Positions 1 to 6,772 of a stretch of 7,750 nt of DNA are shown piece after piece (the stretch's first letter is position 1; the number at the start of each line of letters is the position of its first letter). A program made the position numbers and the translations under genes. The notes under the pieces were generated by a model that searched no databases, was not told the DNA's origin, and was given only the letters and a program-made list of their open reading frames with translations. This DNA comes from Gemmatimonadaceae bacterium (lineage in GTDB: Bacteria > Gemmatimonadota > Gemmatimonadetes > Gemmatimonadales > Gemmatimonadaceae): positions 1-7,750 of the forward strand of contig JAICUE010000116.1 of the NCBI GenBank assembly GCA_025936015.1, in the 5' to 3' direction.

Positions 1-1074
1 AACCGCGACTCGGTCGCGGCGGTCACTCAGGTACTGACGACCCTGACCAACAGCTACGGCGTCTCGGAACACGAATCGGTGGTTCGCGCCGCGGTGCTGC
101 GTTTGCTTCCGGCGTGGGCGCGGGAGCGCGCGACGGTCGATAGCATCGGCGACATCGCCCTCGCGGTGGGGCCGGCTCGCGACACCGTGATGTTCATCGC
201 CCATCTCGACGAGATCGGTTTCGAGATCACGAAGATCGCGCCTGACGGCACGCTCTCGCTGCGCAATCGCGGCGGCTTCTTCCGGTCGCTCTGGGAGGGC
301 CAGCCAGCGCTGCTTCATTTCGATGCCTCACACCGTCCCGGCGCCGAGTGCTCGCTGCGGTTCATCGCCGGCGACGATCCGCGATCCGCCGCCGGAGTAT
401 TCGTTCCCCGAGCGACCGCGACGACGAAGCAGCCTGCCGAACTCACCGCCTGGATGGGCGTGGACTCGGTGGCGCTGGCGGCATGCGGCGTGACGACAGG
501 GATGAGCCTGACGGGAGTGAAGCATGCGACGCCGCTCGCCGGGACGCGCTTCAGCGCCCGCTCGATCGACGACCGTGCCGGCTGCACCGCCCTGATCCTG
601 GCCGTGCGGGCATTGAACGAGAAGGCGCTCACCCACGCGGTGCTCTTCGTCTGGTCGGTCCAGGAGGAAACAGCGTTAGGCGGCGCCGCCTTCACCGCCG
701 CGCGGCTCGGCCCTACCATCAAGCGCGTTCACGCGGTGGACACCTTCGTCTCGGCTGACTCGCCGCTCGAGAGCTCGCGCTTCGCCGACGCGCCGATCGG
801 CGCCGGCGCGGTCGTTCGCGCCCTCGACAACTCGAGCGCGACTCCGGCCGCCGAAGTCGATCGGGTAGTCGCGATCGCCAAGGCGAAGCACATCCCGCTC
901 CAGGTCGGCACGACCAACGGCGGCAACGACGGATCGGAGCTTGCTCGGTTCGGCGCCGTCGACGTGCCGATCGCGTGGCCGCTCCGCTACAGCCACTCGC
1001 CGGCCGAGGTGATCGACCTCCGCGACGTGGCGTCGCTGGCACGCCTGGTCGGCGCCCTCGCGACAGCACGTTAG
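1..1074 (+). CDS. M42-family metallo-aminopeptidase (5' end outside window)
   Basis: The reading frame is open from base 1, so the true start lies upstream; 357 residues are visible before the TAG stop. The family consists of di-metal (Zn/Co) aminopeptidases that trim peptides, usually as large tetrahedral oligomers; older databases call them glutamyl aminopeptidase or endoglucanase. Counting the first visible codon as residue 1, all ligand motifs are present in order: HLDEIGF with His68 and Asp70, IDDRAG at about 189-194, the catalytic and metal Glu pair QEE at 222-223, VDTF with Asp247, and RYSHSPAE with His332 near the C-terminus. M42 proteins are usually about 340-360 residues and the visible start (LTNSYGVSEHE) matches their usual N-terminal helix, so only a few residues or a leader are missing. 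Without the start I cannot say whether it is exported. The stop codon lies inside a CGTTAGGC octamer, and purH follows 31 bases later. The family call is firm; the substrate is unknown. Confidence 0.9.
   Translation, partial: NRDSVAAVTQVLTTLTNSYGVSEHESVVRAAVLRLLPAWARERATVDSIGDIALAVGPARDTVMFIAHLDEIGFEITKIAPDGTLSLRNRGGFFRSLWEGQPALLHFDASHRPGAECSLRFIAGDDPRSAAGVFVPRATATTKQPAELTAWMGVDSVALAACGVTTGMSLTGVKHATPLAGTRFSARSIDDRAGCTALILAVRALNEKALTHAVLFVWSVQEETALGGAAFTAARLGPTIKRVHAVDTFVSADSPLESSRFADAPIGAGAVVRALDNSSATPAAEVDRVVAIAKAKHIPLQVGTTNGGNDGSELARFGAVDVPIAWPLRYSHSPAEVIDLRDVASLARLVGALATAR
674..681 (+). repeat. CGTTAGGC octamer, copy 1 (coding)
   Basis: This copy lies inside the M42 peptidase gene. It supplies the codon TTA for Leu226 in an Ala-Leu-Gly-Gly stretch just after the catalytic Glu pair. 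TTA is otherwise avoided in this GC-rich sequence. Confidence 0.6.
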
Positions 1075-1076
1075 GC
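1069..1076 (+). repeat. CGTTAGGC octamer, copy 2 (over a stop codon)
   Basis: This copy overlaps the TAG stop of the M42 peptidase gene: its TAG is the stop and the final GC lies in the 31-base spacer before purH. Confidence 0.6.
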
Positions 1077-1105
1077 CTCACGCTGTCTCACCCTTCCGTT
1101 CACCA

Positions 1106-2644
<1,539 letters not shown>

Positions 2645-2653
2645 GCCGCAGCC

Positions 2654-2668
2654 GCCATTTTCAATGGC
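2654..2668 (+). terminator. Small hairpin after purH, possible weak terminator
   Basis: GCCATT and AATGGC form a perfect 6-bp stem with a 3-base TTC loop, 10 bases after the purH stop. The following bases are TTGGGGG, so there is no real T-tract. It may attenuate or protect the purH transcript rather than end it. It lies in the 75-base spacer before the DUF2723 gene. Confidence 0.3.
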
Positions 2669-2719
2669 TTGGGGGAGCGCCGCGACTGGCCGCGTTCCTT
2701 CGCCCACCTTCCGGACCGC

Positions 2720-5053
2720 ATGGCGCAGACAACGCACATCCAACCGCAGGAAATCGAAACGCCCCCCTCGTACCTGGCCGCTGGCCTGACGACGCTCGGC
2801 GTTTTCATTCTGTATCTCCTCACGCTCGCCCCTTCCACCGCCATGTGGGACACGAGCGAATACATCGCCGCCGCGTACACCCTCGGACTGCCGCATCCGC
2901 CGGGCAATCCCTTCTTCGTGCTGATCGGCCGCGTCTTCTCGCTGCTGCCGATCGCGCCGGGAGTCGCGACGCGGATCAACATCCTCGCCGCGTTCTGCAG
3001 CGCGCTCGCGGCGGGCGCGTGGTTCCTCATCACCGAGCGAGTGCTCACCGGATGGTTTCCGCTGCGCTGGCAGCGGATCGTCGGCGGCGTGCTGGCGGCA
3101 CTGCTTGGCGCGACCGCGTTCACGGTGTGGAATCAATCCGTCGTGAACGAGAAAGTGTACACGGTGTCACTCGCCTTCTTCGCGATCGTCGCCTGGCTCT
3201 CGGTGCGCTGGGCCGATGCGCCGCACGGCCGTAAGGCAGACCGCATCCTCGTGCTGATCTCGTACCTGCTGGGGCTTGGTTACGCGAACCATCCGGCGGG
3301 ATTTCTCGTCGGGCCGGCGGTCGCGGTCGTGGTGCTCGCGCGCCGCTGGGACACCATCCTCCGATGGAAGATGTGGCTCGCCTGCGCCGGCGCGCTGGTG
3401 CTGGGGATGTCGGTGTTCGCGACGCAGCCGATTCGCGCAGCGCTCTTTCCCCCGATCAACGAGGGCGAGCCGACGGCCTGCACCAACGGGCCGGAGTGGG
3501 GCTGCACCTTCTCGAAGCTGACGTACGATCGCTTCATGTACAACTTCAACCGCGAGCAGTATGGCAAGCCCGCGTTGAGCGATCGCCAGGCACCGTTCAC
3601 CGCACAGGTGGACATGTGGTGGACGTACTTCCGCTGGCAGTGGATGCGCGACTCGCGCGACGCGAACCAGGCCGCGCAGACCGCGCTCGCCGTCGCGTTC
3701 CTCCTGCTCGGCCTCCTTGGCGGGTGGGTGCACTACACGCGCGACCGGCGAAGCTTCTGGTTCTTCGGGCCGTTGATATTCACGGTCACGCTGGCGCTGA
3801 TCTACTACATGAACTTCAAGTACGGGTACTCGCAGGCACCGGAGCTCGGGCAAAGCGTGCCGCGCGAGGTGCGTGACCGCGACTACTTCTACCTCTGGAG
3901 TTACTCGGCGTGGGCGGTCTGGGCAGCGTTAGGCCTCATCTGGGTGTGGGAGACGGTCGCTGCCGCATTCGGTTCGGATCGCGTGCGCGTCGGCGCCGAC
4001 ACCATCGAGAAGCCGCGCCGTCAGAGCCTCGTGCTCGCGTCGCCCATCCTGATCATCGCGCTCATCCCGCTGCTCGCGAACTGGACGAGCGCGTCGCGTG
4101 CCGGACAGACTGACACGCGCGACTTCGCGGCCGACCTCCTCAATTCGGTCGAGCCGTATGGCGTGCTCGTCACCGTCGGCGACAACGATACAGTCCCGCT
4201 CTGGTATGCGCAGGAAGTCGAGGGGATTCGTCGCGACGTGACCGTCGCGAACACGTCGCTGCTGAACACCGACTGGTACGTCAGGCAGCTCGTGCGGCGT
4301 CCGGTGTACACCTACGACGCGGCGAAGGGGCCGAAGGTCTACGCATCGCAGCAGTGGACGAAGCCGGCGACCGGCCCGCTGAACATGACGATCGCCGAAG
4401 CGGACGCGGTGCCGCTCGTCGCCGACGTGCCGCAGGCGGCGCTGTTCACGGCGGGCAACGTTCGCGCGATCATCACGCCGCGCCAGCTCACGCGCGCCGA
4501 CATCCTCGTGCTGCGCATGATCAAGGATGCCGCCGGAACCGTCAGGCCGATCTACTTCAGCCGGACGTCGGGCGGATACGCGAGCGAGCTCGGAATGGGG
4601 CAGTACACGCTGACGCAGGGGCTCGCGAAGAAGCTCGTCAACGGCGAGATCCGCCCGACGCGCGACACCATCGCGATCGGCGGTGAAGGATTCCTCGACG
4701 TGCAGCGGACGAAGATTCTCTGGGACAGCGTCTTCCAGGCGACGAAGTCGATCGCCCGCCGGACGGACTGGGTGGACCAGCCGTCGGTCGGGATTCCATA
4801 CCTCTACGTGTCGACGGGCGCGATCCTCTCCGAAGCGCTGCAGAAGACCGGCGAGCCGCAGGAGGCGCAGCGCGTGATGAACGAAGCGCGCGCCGTGGCG
4901 AAGGCGACGCGCCTCGACGACCTGCTGCAACGCATCGAGGCACCGCAGGAACAGGTCAATCCGTTCGCCAACGACACGGCTGGCCGCGTCGAGATTCCGC
5001 TCGCACCGAAGACGGCACCACCGACAGTCCCGAAATCGTCAGGCAAGCCGTGA
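2720..5053 (+). CDS. DUF2723 family multi-pass membrane protein, probable glycosyltransferase
   Basis: From the ATG at 2720 the protein has 777 residues. The N-terminal half carries about 11 hydrophobic segments (roughly 22-38, 85-104, 120-137, 146-162, 176-191, 195-207, 218-234, 321-337, 346-364, 398-413, 437-455). Its DUF2723 signature is WDTSEYI at 43-49 followed by LPHPPGNP at about 57-64, in the first outside loop, where GT-C-fold enzymes keep their acidic catalytic motif. Known for the family: the human DUF2723 protein TMEM260 is a protein O-mannosyltransferase; bacterial members are mostly uncharacterised. Residues about 456-777 are soluble, with GDNDTVPLWY at 487-496 and a TPR-like helical pair at about 693-743, ending in a Pro-rich tail. 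I infer transfer of a lipid-linked sugar to exported proteins or glycans at the inner membrane. An in-frame TTG at 2669 would add 17 unlike residues and abuts a hairpin, so I prefer ATG, although neither start has a Shine-Dalgarno. The gene may be co-transcribed with purH. Confidence 0.85.
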   Translation: MAQTTHIQPQEIETPPSYLAAGLTTLGVFILYLLTLAPSTAMWDTSEYIAAAYTLGLPHPPGNPFFVLIGRVFSLLPIAPGVATRINILAAFCSALAAGAWFLITERVLTGWFPLRWQRIVGGVLAALLGATAFTVWNQSVVNEKVYTVSLAFFAIVAWLSVRWADAPHGRKADRILVLISYLLGLGYANHPAGFLVGPAVAVVVLARRWDTILRWKMWLACAGALVLGMSVFATQPIRAALFPPINEGEPTACTNGPEWGCTFSKLTYDRFMYNFNREQYGKPALSDRQAPFTAQVDMWWTYFRWQWMRDSRDANQAAQTALAVAFLLLGLLGGWVHYTRDRRSFWFFGPLIFTVTLALIYYMNFKYGYSQAPELGQSVPREVRDRDYFYLWSYSAWAVWAALGLIWVWETVAAAFGSDRVRVGADTIEKPRRQSLVLASPILIIALIPLLANWTSASRAGQTDTRDFAADLLNSVEPYGVLVTVGDNDTVPLWYAQEVEGIRRDVTVANTSLLNTDWYVRQLVRRPVYTYDAAKGPKVYASQQWTKPATGPLNMTIAEADAVPLVADVPQAALFTAGNVRAIITPRQLTRADILVLRMIKDAAGTVRPIYFSRTSGGYASELGMGQYTLTQGLAKKLVNGEIRPTRDTIAIGGEGFLDVQRTKILWDSVFQATKSIARRTDWVDQPSVGIPYLYVSTGAILSEALQKTGEPQEAQRVMNEARAVAKATRLDDLLQRIEAPQEQVNPFANDTAGRVEIPLAPKTAPPTVPKSSGKP
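3927..3934 (+). repeat. CGTTAGGC octamer, copy 3 (coding)
   Basis: This copy lies inside the DUF2723 gene, in the hydrophobic segment at about residues 398-413. It supplies TTA at 3929-3931 for Leu in Ala-Ala-Leu-Gly, the same Ala-Leu-Gly context as copy 1. Confidence 0.6.
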
Positions 5054-5092
5054 TCGCCTGACTGCGAAAATCGATCGCGTTCGCTGCGGGCT

Positions 5093-5100
5093 GCCTAACG
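5093..5100 (-). repeat. CGTTAGGC octamer, copy 4 (intergenic)
   Basis: The octamer reads on the minus strand (GCCTAACG on plus). It lies 40 bases after the DUF2723 stop and 15 bases before the 30-base palindrome in the convergent spacer. Confidence 0.6.
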
Positions 5101-5114
5101 GTACCCCGGGGAGC

Positions 5115-5144
5115 AGAGCCGCGGCTGACGTCAGCCGCGGCTCT
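5115..5144. terminator. Perfect 30-base palindrome between convergent genes, probable two-way terminator
   Basis: The 15 bases AGAGCCGCGGCTGAC are followed directly by their exact reverse complement, centred at 5129/5130. As RNA this gives a very stable GC-rich hairpin, with the loop taken from the inner bases. It sits between the stop of the DUF2723 gene (5053) and the stop of the PAP2 gene (5160, minus strand), the expected place for a shared terminator. T-tracts are poor on both sides (CCTGCGTTTGC on plus; GCTCCCCGGGG on minus), so it is not a textbook intrinsic terminator. Because DNA palindromy is perfect, a protein-binding site cannot be excluded. Confidence 0.65.
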
Positions 5145-5159
5145 CCTGCGTTTGCAGTG

Positions 5160-5990
5160 CTACGGGGTCAACGAGATCGAGAGAGCGGCGCCGCCACCCG
5201 GCGCCGGGACAACCGACGTGCCGAGCAGGAAGCGATCGAGCTTCGTCTGATGGTGCGAGTGCGCGTAGCGGACCGTCTTGATGCCGAGCAGCGCTCCGAG
5301 GAAGGAGCCGGCGGCCACGTCGCTCGCCCAGTGCTTATCGAGATAGAGGCGGGTGAACCCGGGGACGGACGCGGCACCGTAGATGAGAGGCGCGGCCCAG
5401 CGAACCGCGTGCGGGTTGCGCAGCCGAATCTCCTCGACCGCGGCCGCCGACGCAGCGAACGCGGTCGCGGCGTGGAGCGAGGGAAACGAGCGATACTCGA
5501 AGTCCGTGTACCCGCGGCCGAAGCGATGCGTGAGCGGGCCGTCGGTCGCGCTGCTCGGCCGAGCGCGGCCCAGCGCCCCGCGAACGACTTGTCCGATGCC
5601 CGTCGTGAGGACGAGCGCCTCCGTCATGTGCAGCCCGACGTCGGCGGTTGTCGTGGAGTGCGTGAGCCGGCCGATGCCGTAGACCGCGACTGCGCCGAAG
5701 GTGAATGGCGTCTCGTTGATCTTCGTCAGGTTCTTCACGAGCGCGTGCCGCCCCGATCCGCCCTGCACCTCGGGCTCCTGCGACCAGCGCGCGATGCGCT
5801 GGTCGAACTGGAAGACGACGGCGGTGCCGGCGAGGGCGATTCCCGTCGCGATCGCATCGCGGCGGTTGAAGAACGTCTTGCTGGTTTCCTGCGCAGCTAG
5901 CGGCGCCGGCCGGCCACCGAGTGCGGCGGTGAACGAGACGACCAGGACCAGCGAGGGGAAATACGAGCGATCCGAACATCCAAGGGTCAC
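5160..5990 (-). CDS. Exported PAP2-superfamily phosphatase
   Basis: The 276-residue protein starts at a GTG at 5990, supported by a GGAGAG Shine-Dalgarno 4 bases upstream. Residues about 12-33 form a signal peptide (hydrophobic run, then APLAA, cleavage near 33/34), so it works in the periplasm or at the membrane. The three PAP2 (acid phosphatase/vanadium haloperoxidase fold) motifs are present. Motif 1 is Arg137-X6-Arg144-Pro145, with Arg in place of the usual Lys. Motif 2 is PSLH at 170-173, with Leu in place of Gly and His173 retained. Motif 3 is Arg214-X5-His220-X3-Asp224, with nucleophile His220. Known family roles are removing phosphate from lipid phosphates (phosphatidate, undecaprenyl pyrophosphate, lipid A) or small phosphoesters. 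Substrate here cannot be read from sequence. Other hydrophobic segments (about 46-60, 97-108, 120-133, 174-186, 199-212, 226-238) fit a membrane-bound bundle. The tail after 245 (LDRFLLG, VPAPGGGAALSISLTP) lies beyond the catalytic core and ends in strand-like residues. Confidence 0.88.
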   Translation of the reverse strand: MTLGCSDRSYFPSLVLVVSFTAALGGRPAPLAAQETSKTFFNRRDAIATGIALAGTAVVFQFDQRIARWSQEPEVQGGSGRHALVKNLTKINETPFTFGAVAVYGIGRLTHSTTTADVGLHMTEALVLTTGIGQVVRGALGRARPSSATDGPLTHRFGRGYTDFEYRSFPSLHAATAFAASAAAVEEIRLRNPHAVRWAAPLIYGAASVPGFTRLYLDKHWASDVAAGSFLGALLGIKTVRYAHSHHQTKLDRFLLGTSVVPAPGGGAALSISLTP

Positions 5991-5994
5991 GAAA

Positions 5995-6000
5995 CTCTCC
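5995..6000 (-). promoter_or_regulatory. Shine-Dalgarno for the PAP2 gene
   Basis: On the minus strand the sequence reads GGAGAG, then TTTC, then the GTG start. This decides the GTG at 5990 over the next in-frame alternatives, and the signal peptide then begins at the expected distance. Confidence 0.7.
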
Positions 6001-6033
6001 GATCGGGATGTGCTGCCATCCGTACCGGAGCTT

Positions 6034-6041
6034 CCCTAACG
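6034..6041 (-). repeat. CGTTAGGG, single-mismatch copy of the octamer
   Basis: On the minus strand this reads CGTTAGGG, one base different from CGTTAGGC. It lies 43 bases upstream of the PAP2 GTG start, in the spacer between the copper protein gene and the PAP2 gene. Confidence 0.35.
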
Positions 6042-6069
6042 CAAGGTCTGTGTCACCGGCCTTCGATGG

Positions 6070-6107
6070 CTGAAAGAAGAAGCGCCGGCCGATGACCTGG
6101 CCGGAGC
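6070..6107 (-). terminator. Probable intrinsic terminator of the copper lipoprotein gene
   Basis: On the minus strand, CCGGCC (6104-6099) and GGCCGG (6090-6085) form a 6-bp GC stem with an 8-base loop. Two more GC pairs extend it beyond one mismatch. The 3' side runs into TCTTCTTTC, the most pyrimidine- and T-rich tail in the window. It begins 26 bases after the copper protein stop and probably separates it from the PAP2 gene. Confidence 0.6.
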
Positions 6108-6132
6108 TCCTCAGCCACGACGCACACTGCAG

Positions 6133-6558
6133 CTACTGCACGACGACCGTTCCGTGCATCGCGGTACCATGAATCGAACAATGGTAGTTGTACGTCCCCG
6201 CGGTCGCGAACTGCGACGAGAAGCTGCCACTGCTCTGCACCTCCGAACCGGTACGCGCCCCATCGTCGAAGACGACGCTGTGATCGGTGCAGGCCTGTCC
6301 GCCGTAGCCATCGCCAGTGCAGCTGTTCCACGTCCAGGTGACGGTGCTTCCGACCGGCACCGTCGTCGTCGCTGGCGAAAACGAGTTGTTCTGGACGGTG
6401 ATGTCGGTGGCCGGGGAGCTTCCGTTTCCGCCGCCGCCACCGGTCGGCGGCGCGGTGGGGGTTCCGCCGCCACCACCCCCGCCGCAGCCGAGCACGAGGA
6501 GCACGATGGCCGCCGCCGCGACGGCACGCGCGGACTGCCTCACGTCATGAATCTGCAT
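6133..6558 (-). CDS. Plastocyanin-like (type-1 copper) lipoprotein
   Basis: From the ATG at 6558 the protein has 141 residues. A start further out (6600, GTG) is possible, but a GGGAG Shine-Dalgarno sits 8 bases before 6558 and the lipoprotein signal then has normal length. Hydrophobic residues about 12-23 lead to VLGC, a lipobox with Cys25, so the protein should be lipidated at the periplasmic face or outer membrane. Seven Gly follow, then a Gly/Pro/Thr linker to about residue 50. The rest is a cupredoxin fold with likely ligands His93 (TDHSVVF), and Cys127, His130 and Met134 in YHCSIHGTAM, giving the Cys-X2-His-X3-Met pattern. It also has Cys80 and Cys90 just before His93, a plausible disulfide. 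The expected role is electron transfer or copper binding. The neighbour upstream on the same strand is a TonB-dependent receptor, 214 bases away, too far to assume translational coupling. The redox partner is unknown. Confidence 0.9.
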   Translation of the reverse strand: MQIHDVRQSARAVAAAAIVLLVLGCGGGGGGGTPTAPPTGGGGGNGSSPATDITVQNNSFSPATTTVPVGSTVTWTWNSCTGDGYGGQACTDHSVVFDDGARTGSEVQSSGSFSSQFATAGTYNYHCSIHGTAMHGTVVVQ

Positions 6559-6566
6559 GTCTGAAT

Positions 6567-6571
6567 CTCCC
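6567..6571 (-). promoter_or_regulatory. Shine-Dalgarno for the copper lipoprotein gene
   Basis: The minus strand reads GGGAG then ATTCAGAC then ATG. This supports the start at 6558, which places the lipobox Cys at residue 25. Confidence 0.7.
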
Positions 6572-6584
6572 GCGCCGCAGGGGC

Positions 6585-6647
6585 GCACAAGCGTGTGCAC
6601 ACGGGCCAGGACGCTGGCCGACGCGCTACGATGCGAGAGTGGCTCTC
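6585..6647 (-). other. Leader region with three short hairpins before the copper lipoprotein gene
   Basis: The 214-base spacer between the receptor stop (6773) and the copper protein start (6558) has no gene. It contains three perfect short inverted repeats: GAGAG/CTCTC (6635-6647, 3-base loop), GGCCAG/CTGGCC (6604-6619, 4-base loop) and GCACA/TGTGC (6585-6598, 4-base loop). They may form structure in the 5' leader or mark the end of the receptor transcript. None has a T-tract, and I recognise no riboswitch family. I could not pick a convincing -35/-10 promoter. Confidence 0.3.
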
Positions 6648-6738
6648 AGTACAGCAATCTTTCGAGGGTGAGCGACAGCCCGCGCGGGGCGAACGAGCCT
6701 GGCGGTGTCGAACGCGTGAAGGGGCGAGATCAGGTGGT

Positions 6739-6746
6739 CGTTAGGC
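6739..6746 (+). repeat. CGTTAGGC octamer, copy 5 (intergenic)
   Basis: This copy lies 26 bases beyond the stop of the TonB-dependent receptor gene and reads opposite to it. Copy 4 is placed similarly, beyond the DUF2723 stop and also opposite to that gene. Confidence 0.6.
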
Positions 6747-6772
6747 GCCGCACGCGCATCGCCCGAGCCGGC

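Larger units (their letters stand above)
5054..5159. other. Convergent intergenic spacer
   Basis: These 106 bases separate the DUF2723 and PAP2 stops. They hold an octamer copy (5093-5100), an 8-base CCCCGGGG palindrome (5104-5111) and the 30-base palindrome (5115-5144). No small gene is credible here. Confidence 0.6.

Noticed and set aside
2669..2719. TTG-initiated N-terminal extension of the DUF2723 protein
   Set aside because: The 17 added residues are charged and unlike the family start, there is no Shine-Dalgarno, and the TTG abuts the hairpin at 2654-2668.
3929..4930. Minus-strand frame of 333 codons opposite the DUF2723 gene
   Set aside because: Arg-rich shadow translation with no hydrophobic core or family motif; the plus-strand gene explains the codon pattern.
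5100..5111. GGTACCCCGGGG resembles a KpnI-SmaI cloning polylinker
   Set aside because: It differs from the common vector order by a base, is followed by native-looking sequence, and sits naturally in an intergenic spacer; no other vector sequence is visible.
5157..5900. Plus-strand frame of 247 codons opposite the PAP2 gene
   Set aside because: Composition is low-complexity Arg/Glu/Ala, and the minus-strand frame has a signal peptide, all three PAP2 motifs and a Shine-Dalgarno.
6417..6484. CCG/CCA-rich tract that looks like a microsatellite
   Set aside because: It encodes the Gly-rich linker after the lipobox Cys of the copper protein; codons vary and the frame is intact, so it is a normal flexible tether, though length variation between strains is possible.
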